A DNA stretch of 64,000 nt from Cognatundibacterium jejuense. Lineage in GTDB: Bacteria > Pseudomonadota > Gammaproteobacteria > Burkholderiales > Burkholderiaceae_D. Shown here one piece after another: positions 9,440 through 20,551 of the stretch. A model generated the notes under the pieces. That model was not told where the DNA came from. It was given only the letters and a program-made list of their open reading frames with translations, and made no database searches. Within the stretch, counting starts at the first letter, position 1; each line of letters opens with the position of its first letter. The DNA is taken from positions 124,001 through 188,000 of the forward strand of contig NZ_JACOFV010000004.1 in NCBI RefSeq assembly GCF_014284255.1, read 5' to 3'. The translations under genes and the position numbers were made by a program.

Positions 9440-10330
9440 ATGGCGGCGAAAGAAAAGTCTGAAGGGTCTAAAGAATTTGAGTTTCATGCGCGTGACTTTG
9501 ATCGTGTCAGAGATCTTATTTATAAACGAGCTGGAATTTCTCTCGCCGACAGCAAACAAGAGATGGTGTACAGTCGCCTAGCCAGGCGTTTGAGAGCGAC
9601 TGGTATCAATTCGTTTTCAGATTATTTGAACACGCTTGAAAGAGAGCATGAAAGTGATGAGTGGGAAGCTTTTACGAATGCATTGACGACCAACTTAACA
9701 TCATTTTTTCGCGAGGAGCATCATTTCCCTATTTTGGCGGAGCATGCCAAGAATAAGAAGGAGTCCTTGCAAATTTGGTGTTCCGCAAGTTCTACCGGTG
9801 AAGAGCCTTATTCGATTGCGATGACGCTCTGTGAAGCTTTTGGGAGCTTGCGCCCACCAGCTCAAATTATTGCTACCGATATCGATACCAACGTTTTAAA
9901 TACGGCTTCAAGAGGTGTCTACAATATAGACAGAATAGAAAAATTATCTGCTGATCGTGCAAAAAAGTTTTTTCTTAAAGGTAAAGGTGCTCAAGAAGGC
10001 TTGGTTCGCGTCAGGCAAGAATTAAGAGATATGATTACTTTCAAACAGCTAAATTTATTAGAAAATAGCTGGGCTTTGAAGGGGCCATTTGATGCAATTT
10101 TTTGCCGCAACGTAATGATTTATTTTGACAAGCCGACTCAAGGAGCAATTTTGAAGAGATTTGTTCCTTTGATGAAGCCAGATGGTTTGTTATTTGCGGG
10201 ACATTCAGAGAATTTTCTTTATGTGTCAGATGACTTTAAGTTGAGAGGCAAAACTGTGTACGAACTTGCCAGCTTGCATTCTGCCCATGGAAAGGGTGTC
10301 GCAAATCATGCGCACAAAGGTGGCCTATGA
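9440..10330 (+). CDS. cheR: Chemotaxis protein methyltransferase CheR
   Basis: CheR uses S-adenosylmethionine to methylate glutamates on chemoreceptors. The 296-residue product has the helical N-terminal domain (about 10-90), then the methyltransferase domain with motif I as WCSASSTGEEPYS (about 112-124), the ATDID acidic motif, and FDAIFCRNVMIYF typical of CheR. ATG 9440 is preceded by AAGGA at good distance; an upstream TTG at 9422 is less likely. Its last four bases overlap cheD, which implies translational coupling. Confidence 0.96.
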   Translation: MAAKEKSEGSKEFEFHARDFDRVRDLIYKRAGISLADSKQEMVYSRLARRLRATGINSFSDYLNTLEREHESDEWEAFTNALTTNLTSFFREEHHFPILAEHAKNKKESLQIWCSASSTGEEPYSIAMTLCEAFGSLRPPAQIIATDIDTNVLNTASRGVYNIDRIEKLSADRAKKFFLKGKGAQEGLVRVRQELRDMITFKQLNLLENSWALKGPFDAIFCRNVMIYFDKPTQGAILKRFVPLMKPDGLLFAGHSENFLYVSDDFKLRGKTVYELASLHSAHGKGVANHAHKGGL

Positions 10331-10935
10331 GTCAATTGAGTGAAGAGCACTTCGCGACGAATGTCTATTACGATCGAACATTTGACTGTGATGCAGCAAA
10401 AATTTTACCAGGTGAGTTTTATTTCACAAATAAGGATATGCTGATTGTCACAGTGTTGGGTTCCTGTGTGTCAGCGTGCATTCGTGATCGCGTCTCGGGT
10501 GTTGGTGGTATGAATCATTTTATGCTTCCCGATACGGGTGGTGATGCTGATAACCCTGTATCGGCTTCGATGCGATACGGCACCTACGCGATGGAGGTCT
10601 TGATTAATGAGTTGCTCAAGGCTGGAGCAAAACGTGAGAATATGGAAGCAAAGGTTTTTGGTGGTGGAAACGTTTTGCGCGGATTTACAGCGATCAATGT
10701 CGGGGAGCGAAATGCCAAATTCGTGCTCGATTATTTGAAGGCGGAGCGGATGCGTGTTATTGCTGAAGATCTGAACGACATTTATCCTAGAAAAGTCTAT
10801 TTTTTTCCAAAAACAGGCAAAGTGCTTGTTAAAAAGTTGAAAGTTGAACACAACGATACGCTGAAACGTCGCGAACAGGATTATGCAAGTAGGCTGAAGT
10901 CGACGTCGGTTGGTGGTGAGGTGGATCTGTTTTGA
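10327..10935 (+). CDS. cheD: Receptor glutamine deamidase CheD
   Basis: CheD deamidates receptor glutamines to glutamates and in several species also modulates CheY-P signalling. The expected catalytic residues are present: C47 in LGSCVSACI and H64 in GGMNHFMLP, with T42 upstream. The length of 202 is normal. It overlaps cheR by ATGA, and cheB follows 50 bases downstream. The Lys/Arg-rich C-terminal part (about 170-195) is likely exposed. Confidence 0.96.
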   Translation: MSQLSEEHFATNVYYDRTFDCDAAKILPGEFYFTNKDMLIVTVLGSCVSACIRDRVSGVGGMNHFMLPDTGGDADNPVSASMRYGTYAMEVLINELLKAGAKRENMEAKVFGGGNVLRGFTAINVGERNAKFVLDYLKAERMRVIAEDLNDIYPRKVYFFPKTGKVLVKKLKVEHNDTLKRREQDYASRLKSTSVGGEVDLF

Positions 10936-10985
10936 TCCAAACGCCATTGTTCCTAACAGCAGGCTCGTGAATACGGGGTTTTACA

Positions 10986-12062
10986 ATGAAGATTAAAGTT
11001 TTAATTGTTGATGATTCAGCTCTGATTAGAAGTGTCATGACTGAAATCATTGGTAGTCAACCAGATATGGAAGTCGTTGGTGTTGCACCAGATCCACTAG
11101 TGGCTCGTGAATTGATTAAGCAAACCAATCCAGATGTGTTGACGTTGGACGTTGAAATGCCAAAAATGGACGGGCTGGACTTTCTTGAGCGTTTGATGCG
11201 TTTGCGTCCTATGCCCGTGATTATGGTTTCTTCGCTGACAGAGCGCGGTTCAGAGATAACGATGCGTGCTTTGGAGTTGGGGGCGGTGGATTTTGTTACA
11301 AAGCCTAAGTTGTCGATTCAGAGCGGAATGCTGGAATACGCAGAACTTATCGCGGACAAAATCAGGATTGCGTCCAAGGCAAGAATCCGTCCGCGAACGA
11401 TGAGCGTTGCAGGTCAACAAAAGTCTACGCAGGATTCCTTGCCGATGGTAAGAAATCCTTTGACCAGTAGTGAGAAACTCATCATTATTGGAGCGTCAAC
11501 GGGTGGTACTGAGGCTATTAAGAGTTTTCTGGTTCAAATGCCTTCAGATTGTCCTGGTATTCTCATTACACAGCATATGCCAGAAGGTTTTACCCGGTCT
11601 TTTGCTAAGCGACTTGATGGCTTGTGTAAGATTTCGGTATCTGAGGCAGCAGGGGGGGAGCGTGTGTTGCCCGGGCATGCTTATATCGCACCTGGACACT
11701 CACATTTATTGCTAGGACGTAGTGGTGCAAACTATGTTACCCAACTTGATACCGGTGAACCGGTTAATCGTCACAAACCTTCGGTCGATGTATTGTTCCG
11801 GTCAGCAGCAAGTTTTGCCGGTAAGAACGCGGTCGGTGTTATATTGACAGGTATGGGTAAAGATGGTGCTGCAGGCATGCTTGAGATGAAAAACGCCGGC
11901 GCATATAATTTTGCGCAAGATGAGGCTAGTTGTGTTGTATTTGGGATGCCTAGGGAAGCAATAGCGGCTGGCGCAACACATGAAGTTGCTTCTTTGAATG
12001 ACTTGCCTGCAAAAGTGTTACATTATCTTGCAACGCAAGGAAGCCGTGCTTTAAGGGTTTAA
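10986..12062 (+). CDS. cheB: Protein-glutamate methylesterase CheB
   Basis: CheB removes receptor methyl groups when phosphorylated by CheA and thus sets adaptation. The receiver domain (1-125) has D9/D10 and phosphoacceptor D55. After a linker, the esterase domain (about 160-350) shows the catalytic triad S171 ([10 protein letters not shown]), H197 (TQHMPEGF) and D293 ([10 protein letters not shown]). The length of 358 fits the family. It completes the adaptation set with cheR and cheD. Confidence 0.97.
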   Translation: MKIKVLIVDDSALIRSVMTEIIGSQPDMEVVGVAPDPLVARELIKQTNPDVLTLDVEMPKMDGLDFLERLMRLRPMPVIMVSSLTERGSEITMRALELGAVDFVTKPKLSIQSGMLEYAELIADKIRIASKARIRPRTMSVAGQQKSTQDSLPMVRNPLTSSEKLIIIGASTGGTEAIKSFLVQMPSDCPGILITQHMPEGFTRSFAKRLDGLCKISVSEAAGGERVLPGHAYIAPGHSHLLLGRSGANYVTQLDTGEPVNRHKPSVDVLFRSAASFAGKNAVGVILTGMGKDGAAGMLEMKNAGAYNFAQDEASCVVFGMPREAIAAGATHEVASLNDLPAKVLHYLATQGSRALRV

Positions 12063-12115
12063 TCGATAAGAAATCATGCTTAACTGCAATTTCAACACCT
12101 TTTAAACTTAATTTG

Positions 12116-12123
12116 ACCGATAA
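12116..12123 (+). promoter_or_regulatory. Possible sigma-28 -10 element before cheY copy 2
   Basis: ACCGATAA closely matches the FliA -10 consensus GCCGATAA and lies about 40 bases upstream of cheY copy 2. I could not find a matching TAAA-type -35 at the expected distance, so the call is weak. If real, cheY copy 2 and cheZ would have their own late-flagellar promoter. Confidence 0.3.
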
Positions 12124-12161
12124 TACTAATAACTGTAATTAAAGAAATAGTGGAGTGATTC

Positions 12162-12557
12162 ATGGCCGATCAAAATCTGAAATTTTTAGTTGTAGATGAC
12201 TTTTCTACCATGCGCCGCATCGTGAGAAATTTGCTGAAAGAATTGGGTTATTCCAATGTCGATGAAGCAGAAGATGGCGCAATGGGGCTCGCCAAATTAA
12301 AAAATGGCGACTTCGATTTCGTTATCTCCGACTGGAATATGCCAAATATGGATGGGTTGACTATGCTTCAGCATATTCGCGCTGATCCAGCTTTGTCAAA
12401 ATTGCCAGTATTAATGGTAACGGCCGAAGCGAAAAAGGAAAACATTATTGCTGCGGCTCAGGCAGGTGCTAATGGTTATGTCGTTAAGCCTTTTACGGCT
12501 GCGACTTTGGATGAGAAGCTTTCGAAAATTTTTGAAAAGCTGGGTAAGCCTGCATAA
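12162..12557 (+). CDS. cheY: Chemotaxis response regulator CheY, copy 2 (motor-type)
   Basis: This 131-residue receiver domain is very close to enterobacterial CheY. It has D12/D13, phosphoacceptor D57 in ISDWNMP, the Thr of VTAEA, the switch Tyr in GYVVKPF and its Lys. CheY-P binds FliM at the flagellar switch. The cheZ gene follows after 4 bases, the classical cheYZ arrangement. The sequence strongly suggests that this copy, not the one at 4.6 kb, is the motor regulator. Confidence 0.97.
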   Translation: MADQNLKFLVVDDFSTMRRIVRNLLKELGYSNVDEAEDGAMGLAKLKNGDFDFVISDWNMPNMDGLTMLQHIRADPALSKLPVLMVTAEAKKENIIAAAQAGANGYVVKPFTAATLDEKLSKIFEKLGKPA

Positions 12558-12563
12558 GCAGAA

Positions 12564-13217
12564 ATGCAAAGTACTGGGGTCAATATGGGTCAAAATATAA
12601 ATCAAAATACTCAGCAAGAAGATCTCCTGTCAAGAGTCGGGCACATGACGCGGCTATTGCATGATAGCTTGCGCGGTTTGGGTCTGGATAAGTTGTTAGA
12701 GCGGGCAGCAGAAGATATTCCTGATGCGCGAGACAGGCTTGACTACGTGGCTCGCATGTCGGAGCAAGCTGCTCAACGCGTATTAAATGCGACAGACATC
12801 GCGATTCCTTTGCAAGAAGAATTGGATGTTGGTGCAAAAAAAATTAACTCGTCTTTGCAAGCATTTGCTTTGCAGCCTGCAACTCCTGAACAATATCAGG
12901 AACTAACGCAAGAGATGATCCAGTATTTGACGTTGGTAAGTAATAATAGTGCTGAAACCAAAGCCCATTTGATGGAAATCATGATGGCGCAAGATTTTCA
13001 GGATCTTACCGGACAAGTCATCAAGAAAGTAACCGTGTTGGCTCAGAATCTTGAGCAGCAGCTCGTGCAATTGCTTATCGATTATTCTCCAGGTGACAAG
13101 AAGAAAGAAGTGGCAGATGGATTGTTAAATGGGCCGCAGATTAATCCTGAAGGGAAAGCTGATGTTGTCGCCAATCAAAGTCAAGTGGACGACCTTTTGG
13201 ATAGTTTGGGTTTTTAA
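12564..13217 (+). CDS. cheZ: CheY-P phosphatase CheZ
   Basis: The full-length CheZ of 217 residues has the long helical hairpin and the catalytic motif AQDFQDLTGQVIKK. D147 and Q151 correspond to E. coli D143 and Q147. The C-terminal CheY-binding peptide QVDDLLDSLGF is present after a flexible linker. It is directly downstream of cheY copy 2. The start may be ATG 12564 or ATG 12585; neither has a strong ribosome site, and the second gives 210 residues. Confidence 0.96.
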   Translation: MQSTGVNMGQNINQNTQQEDLLSRVGHMTRLLHDSLRGLGLDKLLERAAEDIPDARDRLDYVARMSEQAAQRVLNATDIAIPLQEELDVGAKKINSSLQAFALQPATPEQYQELTQEMIQYLTLVSNNSAETKAHLMEIMMAQDFQDLTGQVIKKVTVLAQNLEQQLVQLLIDYSPGDKKKEVADGLLNGPQINPEGKADVVANQSQVDDLLDSLGF

Positions 13218-13258
13218 AATTTTTGTTTTCGACAAATTATATTAATAGCAAAGTCGAC

Positions 13259-14476
13259 ATGATTGAAGATAATTTTATTTTACGCGAACCTTTACTTGAT
13301 CCCAAGCAGCGAGTAATAGGTTTTCAGTTTTCATGGCTACAAAAAGATCCGAACGCCGAAACTAGCTTAGAAAACCTCAATCATTTGCTTGAGTTTGTTG
13401 CTGGTCACCTCAACGATGACGATAAAGGTTTTTTATTAGGTGACAGTCTGCTTTTTCTAGAGGCCGCACCTGAGCTGTTGCAGGCTGAAGGTTTGAGTTT
13501 ATTTCCTCCTAAAAACACAGTGCTTATTTTGCATAAGAAGTATTTTGCAAATGAAGCGACTCTGGAGGCGGTTAAAAAACTACGCACGCTGGGCTTCGGA
13601 ATTTGCTTACGCGGGGCTGAAATTACAACGCTGGAGCGTTCGTTTTTTGCCTACGTTTCGCATATAGAAGTAAAGCTAAACGCATCCAACTTTGCATCAC
13701 AAGCAAAGGTTTATGCTAGCCTAAAGCAGTCAGCGGTAAAAATGGTCGCTCGCAACGTAGCAACCTGGCAGGATTTCGACGCGTGTTCCGCTTTAGGGTT
13801 GGATAGTTTTGTAGGTAAGTTGCATTTGACACCACGTCCGAGTTCTGCGCCTAAGGCGCTGAACTCGTCACAGACGACTATTTTGCAATTGATGGAGATG
13901 GTCAGAAAAAATGCGGATGTTCAGCAGTTAGAGTTGGTGGTCAAGAGAGATCCGACTTTGGCATATAAATTGCTGCGCTACATTAACTCTGCAGGATTTG
14001 GTTTGCGAACTGAAGTGCAGTCTTTAAAACATGCAGTACAAATGCTGGGATATAGTCCTTTGTACCGATGGTTGACGGTATTACTGGCAACTGCGAGTAG
14101 CAGTGGGTATTCGCCTGTTTTGTTAGAAACTGCAATCGTCCGTGGTCGCTTCGCTGAAGTGCTCGGGCAAATGAAGATGTCAAAGGCTGAGGCTGAAAAT
14201 TTATTCGTGGCCGGTATGTTTTCGCTATTAGATCGCTTGCTTGGTTTGCCAATGCAAGAAGTTTTGTCTTCTATTCAACTTCCGGATGTTGTTACTGATG
14301 CGTTGATTTCAAGAGGCGGTATTTATGGCCCTTATCTGGCATTGGCTGAGGCAAGTGAATTAAATAGTACTTTGGTTGGGTCTTTGGCTGAATCAGTCAA
14401 AATATCGGCTGAGGACGTGAATGCCGCGCATTTGGCATCACTAGTTTGGGCCAAAAACGTTGCATCGGCTGCGTGA
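13259..14476 (+). CDS. Degenerate EAL-type plus HDOD domain protein
   Basis: The 405-residue protein resembles the YuxH-type class. An N-terminal EAL-like region (about 5-190) begins REPLLDPKQRVIGF but lacks the EAL signature and other metal-binding motifs, so cyclic-di-GMP hydrolysis is unlikely. The C-terminal HDOD domain (about 195-385) has PTLAYKLLRYINSAGF and SLKHAVQMLGY. HDOD proteins act in signalling, but the partner is unknown here. It is 41 bases after cheZ and is the last gene before a strong terminator, so it probably belongs to the chemotaxis transcript. ATG 13259 was chosen over a TTG at 13223. Confidence 0.8.
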   Translation: MIEDNFILREPLLDPKQRVIGFQFSWLQKDPNAETSLENLNHLLEFVAGHLNDDDKGFLLGDSLLFLEAAPELLQAEGLSLFPPKNTVLILHKKYFANEATLEAVKKLRTLGFGICLRGAEITTLERSFFAYVSHIEVKLNASNFASQAKVYASLKQSAVKMVARNVATWQDFDACSALGLDSFVGKLHLTPRPSSAPKALNSSQTTILQLMEMVRKNADVQQLELVVKRDPTLAYKLLRYINSAGFGLRTEVQSLKHAVQMLGYSPLYRWLTVLLATASSSGYSPVLLETAIVRGRFAEVLGQMKMSKAEAENLFVAGMFSLLDRLLGLPMQEVLSSIQLPDVVTDALISRGGIYGPYLALAEASELNSTLVGSLAESVKISAEDVNAAHLASLVWAKNVASAA

Positions 14477-14495
14477 TTGTTTGTAATGCTTGAAT

Positions 14496-14523
14496 ATGGC
14501 AAGCGTGAGCGCTTGCCATTTTT
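14496..14523 (+). terminator. Intrinsic terminator of the chemotaxis block
   Basis: A perfect 10-bp stem (14496-14505 with 14510-14519) and TGAG loop is followed by a T run. It lies 20 bases after the EAL/HDOD gene and marks the end of the flagellar and chemotaxis region. Confidence 0.9.
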
Positions 14524-14662
14524 GTTTGGACTTACCCAAAAAGCAACTCAACGGAATGATGGTTCGTTGTTGTACAATTTGTACCGCACGACTGACAAGC
14601 TCGTTGAGGAAAATTTTGCGTAAGTCCTATTTGTTGTGGTCATTTTGTTGAATTGTTATTGA

Positions 14663-16339
14663 ATGCAAGTACAGAAAACACCTCTATTTCCTGATATGCC
14701 ACGTTGGTTGGTATGGGTAGTGGCTATCTATTTCGTAGGGTTTAGATTGGGTGGATATGCTGTGCTCGATAATAATGAAGGCTTATACGCCGAAATTTCG
14801 CGAGAAATGCTGCATTCCGGAGACTGGGCACAGTGGATCATCCCGCATCTGAACGGACTTTCCTACATGGAAAAACCACCCTTGTTGTATTGGTTGACCG
14901 CCATGTTTTTTGGAATGTTTGGTGAGGCGGAGTGGGTGGTCAGATTAGTGCCAGCTTTGTCGTGTCTTGGATGTGTTGGACTCATTTTATGGTTTGCGAG
15001 ACAAGTGAACCGAGAAACTGCCGGTAAATTTGCAGCAATCGTTTTCGTATCCGCTTTGGGTGTGACCGCAATGGCGAGAACGCTGATGTTTGACATGTTG
15101 CTCACTGTGTTTTTAACCGGTGCAGTGATGCATGCTTATCTCTATCTCGAAAGCAGGCAACAGTCTTTACTGTACCGTACGATGGCGTTGCTTGCATTTG
15201 CGTTGCTAGCTAAGGGATTTGTGTCGCTGATATTGTTTTCAGCGATCATTGGGTCTTACATATTGATAAGTTCAAGCTCGATCGGTGATTTCTTTCAGCG
15301 TCTGGGTCTGTGGTTTAACTGGCGCGGATTGTTGGTATTTTTTGTTATTTCCGCACCATGGCATATCGCCGCCATGATGACAGAGCCGATTTTTGCCTGG
15401 TTTTATTTTATCAATGAACACATATTGCGTTTTCTCGGAAAGCGCGAACCACACGATTATTATGCAGGGGCATGGTGGTACTACATTCCACGGGTGTTGA
15501 TATTTTTATTTCCTTGGTCGTTACTCTTACCAAGTTTGCTCTTCGCTAAGGGGCAAGTGCTTCAGGATAAGAAGCTACATTTGTTTCTCTTTATGGCATG
15601 GTTGATGCCCGTGCTGTTCTTTTCTAGTTCTAGTGCTAAAGCAAATTACTATTTGGTTGCGGTCATGCCCGTGGCTGCTATGCAATTGGCGTTTATGGTC
15701 GAAAGTAAAATAAAAGCAGCAAGCTGGAGGATGTTGGTACCCGGGATTGTTTTGATTGCATTCTGTTCGTTCGCAATTTGGTGGTTGCTCACTGCAAGCC
15801 ACGACAGTATGAACGGGTTGTTAATTGGTGGCATTGACGCATCAAATTTTGTTTTGTATAGCTTGATCGGATTACTCATCGCTGTTCTGGTTAGTATGGT
15901 AGTGGCGTTTAGCGTGACAAGGATAGGGGTGTTTGCTTATCTGTTATTGCCGGTGTTGAGCTTGCCAATATTGTTGGAAACATTGACTGCATTGGATGAT
16001 GTTAATTCAGCGCGTTCGACGATTAGCTTTTTGCAGAAAAATAATGCTGCATCTGAGGTTTATTTATTCCATGTATTTGAACAGCAATCCTCGGTTCCAT
16101 TTTATTTAAAAAAGCCAGTTAAAATCGTTGAGAGTCATAGCAGTGATTTGTTTTGGGGAAATAAATTACATAAAAATAACATTGTCATTGATGATGCTGA
16201 ATTCATGAAAGTGATGACGACTGGAACGGTATCTTTGCTTGTTGTGAAGCAAGATTTGGATGAATTCAAGCAAAAAAATTATTCCAAACAGTTCAAATTG
16301 ATCGCACAAATCGGAAACACTTCCATTTTTTCAAATTAA
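14663..16339 (+). CDS. GT39/ArnT-like membrane glycosyltransferase
   Basis: This is a polytopic inner-membrane protein of 558 residues with about 10-12 hydrophobic segments. The first periplasmic loop carries the acidic DNNEGLYAE motif (D36 to E39) typical of PMT/ArnT-type enzymes, followed by MEKPPLLYWLTA. These enzymes transfer a sugar from a polyprenyl-phosphate donor to lipid A, protein or another acceptor. No lipid A amino-arabinose genes are nearby, so ArnT activity proper cannot be claimed. The C-terminal domain (about 440-558) is soluble and probably periplasmic. It stands alone between a terminator and purL. Confidence 0.85.
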   Translation: MQVQKTPLFPDMPRWLVWVVAIYFVGFRLGGYAVLDNNEGLYAEISREMLHSGDWAQWIIPHLNGLSYMEKPPLLYWLTAMFFGMFGEAEWVVRLVPALSCLGCVGLILWFARQVNRETAGKFAAIVFVSALGVTAMARTLMFDMLLTVFLTGAVMHAYLYLESRQQSLLYRTMALLAFALLAKGFVSLILFSAIIGSYILISSSSIGDFFQRLGLWFNWRGLLVFFVISAPWHIAAMMTEPIFAWFYFINEHILRFLGKREPHDYYAGAWWYYIPRVLIFLFPWSLLLPSLLFAKGQVLQDKKLHLFLFMAWLMPVLFFSSSSAKANYYLVAVMPVAAMQLAFMVESKIKAASWRMLVPGIVLIAFCSFAIWWLLTASHDSMNGLLIGGIDASNFVLYSLIGLLIAVLVSMVVAFSVTRIGVFAYLLLPVLSLPILLETLTALDDVNSARSTISFLQKNNAASEVYLFHVFEQQSSVPFYLKKPVKIVESHSSDLFWGNKLHKNNIVIDDAEFMKVMTTGTVSLLVVKQDLDEFKQKNYSKQFKLIAQIGNTSIFSN

Positions 16340-16397
16340 GTCAGAGATTTGTGCTGATTTAATTCGCGCTGTTCTGGAGTGCGCCTTGGCATCAAGG

Positions 16398-16403
16398 TAT
16401 AAT
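16398..16403 (+). promoter_or_regulatory. Likely sigma-70 -10 box for purL
   Basis: A consensus TATAAT lies about 75 bases upstream of purL. The -35 region at 17-base spacing is poor (TGGAGT). I saw no PurR-like palindrome between the box and the gene. Confidence 0.5.
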
Positions 16404-16476
16404 CACGGTTTTCTCGTCCAACCTGCGATAGTTAGAGAGAAACTGTCTCGCGCTATTGCCCAATACCTCTCACGCC

Positions 16477-19400
16477 ATGTTGATATTGTCAGGCTCTAAT
16501 GCCCTGTCTGCTTTTCGTACTTCCAATCTTCTTAACCGTCTGCAAGAAGTTGATGCCAATATTGTTGGTGTCACTGCAAGATATCAACATTTTGTTGATG
16601 TCAGCTCTGCGCTTCAAGAAACTGAAATTGATCGCCTGAAAGCGCTGCTGGTGTACGGCGAATCATTCAGCGGAACCGAGGAGGGTGAGACTTTTGTCGT
16701 GATCCCGCGTCTCGGTACGATTTCTCCGTGGGCTAGTAAAGCGACTGAAATTGCCCTCAACTGCGGCATGCCTCAGATTCGCAGGATTGAGCGTGGTGTC
16801 AGTTATTTTGTACAAATGAAAACTGGCTTTTTTGGCGGCACGAAAGAGATCAAGCAAGCGAACCGTGATGTGATAGCTGCATTGTTGCATGATCGCATGA
16901 CAGAAATGGTCTTGTCGCATACCAATGAAGCACAGGCATTGTTCAGTACGTTGGAAGCTAAGCCATTGGCATTTGTCGATATTCTGGTTGGTGGCAAACA
17001 AGCATTACTCGAAGCCAATACAACGCTGGGGCTTGCGTTGTCGGACGATGAAATCGACTATCTGGTTGATGCATTTAACACGGTAAAGCGTAATCCTACT
17101 GACGTCGAGTTAATGATGTTCGCACAGGCGAATAGCGAACATTGCCGCCATAAAATTTTCAATGCAGACTGGACCATAGACGGCGTCACTCAAGACAAGT
17201 CTTTGTTCAAGATGATCAAAAATACCCACGAATTACACCCTCAAGGGACGGTGGTAGCATATAGCGACAATTCATCGATTATCGAAGGCGCAACGGTTCA
17301 ACGTTTTTATCCAAAGAATGGTGAGCAGGGCAGTGTTTATCAGGCATCTGAAGAACTGACTCACATTTTGATGAAGGTGGAAACGCATAATCACCCGACC
17401 GCGATCTCCCCATTCCCTGGTGCTTCCACTGGTGCTGGTGGTGAAATTCGTGATGAAGGTGCAACAGGTCGTGGTGCAAAGCCAAAAGCTGGCTTGTGCG
17501 GTTTTACGGTCTCCAATTTGCACATTCCTGGTCATGTACAAGCTTGGGAAAATGCCAGCGATTGCAATACCGGCGAAAAGTCTGCTGCAGTTTACGGTAA
17601 GCCAGATCGCATCGCATCTGCTTTGCAAATCATGGTCGATGGACCATTAGGTGGCGCGGCATTTAATAACGAATTTGGTCGTCCAAACCTGGGCGGTTAT
17701 TTCCGTACCTATGAACAAAACGTTGCTGGTACCATCTACGGCTATCACAAGCCGATTATGATTGCAGGTGGTATTGGTAATATCTCCGCCAAACACACAC
17801 TCAAAAATGATTTGCCGGTTGGTAGTCTGTTGATACAACTTGGTGGACCAGGCATGCGTATTGGTATGGGCGGTAGTGCTGCCTCATCGATGGCAACTGG
17901 TACCAATACGGCGGATCTTGATTTTGACTCGGTACAACGTGGCAATCCGGAGATGGAACGTCGTGCGCAAGAGGTGATCAATTCCTGCTGGCAAATGGGT
18001 GATGACAATCCGATTTTGTCGATTCATGACGTTGGTGCTGGTGGCTTGTCGAATGCATTTCCTGAAATTACGAATGATGCCAAGCGTGGTGCGATTTTCG
18101 ATTTACGTAAAATCCATCTCGAAGAAAGCGGCATGGCTCCAAAAGAGATTTGGAGTAACGAATCGCAAGAACGCTACGTCATGGCAATCGCCTCAGAAAG
18201 CCTTGAATTATTCCGCAGTTTCTGTGAGCGTGAACGTTGCCCGTTTGCCGTCGTTGGTACCGCCACTGAAGAACGCCAATTGAAGGTGATCGACCCTGAA
18301 CATAACAATTCTCCGGTTGATATGCCAATGAATGTATTGTTGGGCAAACCACCTAAGATGCATCGCATTGTTGAGCGTGTTCAAAAAGCATTTGCGCCTT
18401 TGGATTTGACTGGCATCGATTTGCGTGACGCTGCGCATCGCATTCTGAGTTTACCAACTGTTGCCGATAAGTCTTTCTTGATTACGATTGGTGATCGTAG
18501 CGTTGGCGCAACCACCGTGCGTGATCAGATGGTTGGTCCATGGCAGGTGCCTGTTGCTGATTGCGCAGTCACTACCATGAGTTTTGAAGGCTATCTGGGT
18601 GAAGCGATGTCCATGGGTGAGCGCACTCCGTTGGCCGTTATTGATGCACCAGCGTCGGGCCGTATGGCAGTGGGTGAGGCAATTACCAACATCGCAGCAG
18701 CACCAATCAAAGAAATTTCAGATATCAAACTCTCCGCCAATTGGATGGCTGCATGTGGTCAACCAGGGCAAGATGCAGCGCTGTTTGATACAGTGAAAGC
18801 AGTCGGCATGGAATTGTGCCCGGCGCTGGGTATTAGTATTCCAGTCGGTAAAGACTCTTTATCCATGCGTACTACATGGAAAGAAGATGATCAGAATAAA
18901 TCGGTCATGTCACCGGTATCGTTGATCATTTCTGGTTTTGCTCCTGTCTACGATGTTCGCAAGACATTGACGCCACAAATTCGTCTCGATCAGGGCGATA
19001 CCAGTCTGATTTTGATTGATCTCGGCCGAGGTAAAAACCGTCTCGCCGCATCTTGCTTTACGCAAGTGATGCAAGCAATCGGTGATCAAGCACCTGATGT
19101 GGATAGTGCCGAAGATTTGAAAGCCTTCTTCGCAGCGATTCAACAATTAAATCGTGAAAATAAAGTCCTGGCGTATCACGATCGTTCGGATGGTGGCTTG
19201 TTTGCGACGCTGTGTGAAATGGCATTTGCTGGCCGCGCAGGCTTGTCGATTAATCTCGATATTCTGACGATGGAAGCGGAACATGCAGCCGATCAGGGTG
19301 ACGCTAAAAATTGGGCAGGGCAGGTTGCTGAGCGTCGTAACGATTTGACGTTACGCGCTTTGTTCAATGAAGAGCTCGGTGCGGTAATACAGGTTCGTAC

Positions 19401-20478
19401 AGAACAACGTTCTGAAGTCATGGATGTATTGCGTGCACATAATTTAGGTGCATGTAGCCACATCATCGGCAAAGCACACCAGGGCGACAATATAGGCTTC
19501 ATGCGCGATGCCAAAGAAATCTTTACTGAGGCACGGTCTTCATTGCATCAAATCTGGAGTAAAACCAGCTGGCAGATCGCGCGTATGCGTGACAACCCCG
19601 CTTGTGCAGATGCAGAGTATGCCCGCATTCTGGACGTGCAAGATCCAGGTATGCAGCCAAAGATCAGCTTTGATATGCAAGCGGATATTGCTGCACCATT
19701 TATCGCAAAAGGTGTTCGTCCAAAAGTGGCAATCCTGCGCGAGCAGGGCGTCAATTCCCACATTGAAACTGCCTATGTGATGCATAAATCAGGATTCGAA
19801 TCTGTTGACGTCCATATGAGCGATTTGATTGCCGGACGTGTTAAATTAGCGGACTTTAAAGGTTTAATCGCAGTCGGTGGTTTCTCTTACGGCGACGTAT
19901 TAGGTGCAGGTGAAGGTTGGGCCAAAACCATCTTGTTTAACAGCATGATGTCTGAACAGTTCTCAGCGTTCTTCCATCGCAACGATACATTTGGTCTGGG
20001 CATCTGTAACGGATGTCAGATGATGAGTAACTTGAAGTCGATTATTCCTGGCGCAGAAGCGTGGCCTAAATTTACCCGCAATAAATCGGAACAATTTGAA
20101 GCCCGCTTTGCAATGGTAGAAGTGCTCGAATCAAATTCCATTTTGTTTGATTGCATGGCGGGTACACAGACCCCAATCGCTGTCGCACACGGTGAAGGCT
20201 TTGCTGATTTCTCAACCACTGGTGACATCACTAAAGTGCAAGCGGCAATGCGTTTTGTCGATCATCGTGGACAAGCAACAGAGGCGTATCCATACAACCC
20301 GAACGGTTCTCCGCAAGGCATTACTTCGGTCACCAATGCAGATGGTCGTTTTACAGTCATGATGCCGCACGCGGAACGCGTATTCCGCTCCGCTATTCAT
20401 TCATGGCATCCAGATGACTGGGCAGAAGACTCACCTTGGATGCGCGTTTTCCGTAATGCGCGTAAATGGGTGGGTTAA
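16477..20478 (+). CDS. purL: Phosphoribosylformylglycinamidine synthase
   Basis: PurL converts FGAR, glutamine and ATP to FGAM in step four of purine synthesis. The 1333-residue product is the large single-chain type. It has an N-terminal PurS-like domain, two AIRS-like ATP-binding halves (motifs [13 protein letters not shown] and [10 protein letters not shown]) and a C-terminal glutamine amidotransferase domain. The nucleophile Cys is in GICNGCQ near residue 1179, and HAERVFR follows near the end. I chose ATG 16477; the upstream TTG at 16456 adds residues not typical of the family. It is monocistronic with a terminator directly behind. Confidence 0.98.
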   Translation: MLILSGSNALSAFRTSNLLNRLQEVDANIVGVTARYQHFVDVSSALQETEIDRLKALLVYGESFSGTEEGETFVVIPRLGTISPWASKATEIALNCGMPQIRRIERGVSYFVQMKTGFFGGTKEIKQANRDVIAALLHDRMTEMVLSHTNEAQALFSTLEAKPLAFVDILVGGKQALLEANTTLGLALSDDEIDYLVDAFNTVKRNPTDVELMMFAQANSEHCRHKIFNADWTIDGVTQDKSLFKMIKNTHELHPQGTVVAYSDNSSIIEGATVQRFYPKNGEQGSVYQASEELTHILMKVETHNHPTAISPFPGASTGAGGEIRDEGATGRGAKPKAGLCGFTVSNLHIPGHVQAWENASDCNTGEKSAAVYGKPDRIASALQIMVDGPLGGAAFNNEFGRPNLGGYFRTYEQNVAGTIYGYHKPIMIAGGIGNISAKHTLKNDLPVGSLLIQLGGPGMRIGMGGSAASSMATGTNTADLDFDSVQRGNPEMERRAQEVINSCWQMGDDNPILSIHDVGAGGLSNAFPEITNDAKRGAIFDLRKIHLEESGMAPKEIWSNESQERYVMAIASESLELFRSFCERERCPFAVVGTATEERQLKVIDPEHNNSPVDMPMNVLLGKPPKMHRIVERVQKAFAPLDLTGIDLRDAAHRILSLPTVADKSFLITIGDRSVGATTVRDQMVGPWQVPVADCAVTTMSFEGYLGEAMSMGERTPLAVIDAPASGRMAVGEAITNIAAAPIKEISDIKLSANWMAACGQPGQDAALFDTVKAVGMELCPALGISIPVGKDSLSMRTTWKEDDQNKSVMSPVSLIISGFAPVYDVRKTLTPQIRLDQGDTSLILIDLGRGKNRLAASCFTQVMQAIGDQAPDVDSAEDLKAFFAAIQQLNRENKVLAYHDRSDGGLFATLCEMAFAGRAGLSINLDILTMEAEHAADQGDAKNWAGQVAERRNDLTLRALFNEELGAVIQVRTEQRSEVMDVLRAHNLGACSHIIGKAHQGDNIGFMRDAKEIFTEARSSLHQIWSKTSWQIARMRDNPACADAEYARILDVQDPGMQPKISFDMQADIAAPFIAKGVRPKVAILREQGVNSHIETAYVMHKSGFESVDVHMSDLIAGRVKLADFKGLIAVGGFSYGDVLGAGEGWAKTILFNSMMSEQFSAFFHRNDTFGLGICNGCQMMSNLKSIIPGAEAWPKFTRNKSEQFEARFAMVEVLESNSILFDCMAGTQTPIAVAHGEGFADFSTTGDITKVQAAMRFVDHRGQATEAYPYNPNGSPQGITSVTNADGRFTVMMPHAERVFRSAIHSWHPDDWAEDSPWMRVFRNARKWVG

Positions 20479-20514
20479 AGTTTTCACTTGCTAAGACAAT
20501 GTAGTTTGTTGAAT

Positions 20515-20551
20515 AAAAAAGCTCTCGCACAAATTGGCGAGAGCTTTTTTT
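20515..20551 (+). terminator. Intrinsic terminator of purL
   Basis: An 8-bp GC-rich stem (20521-20528 with 20537-20544) is flanked by A and T runs that extend the pairing and give a T tract. It lies about 40 bases after the purL stop. Confidence 0.92.

Noticed and set aside
14663-16339. Naming the GT39 protein arnT
   Set aside because: The fold fits, but no amino-arabinose pathway genes are nearby and the family has many substrates.
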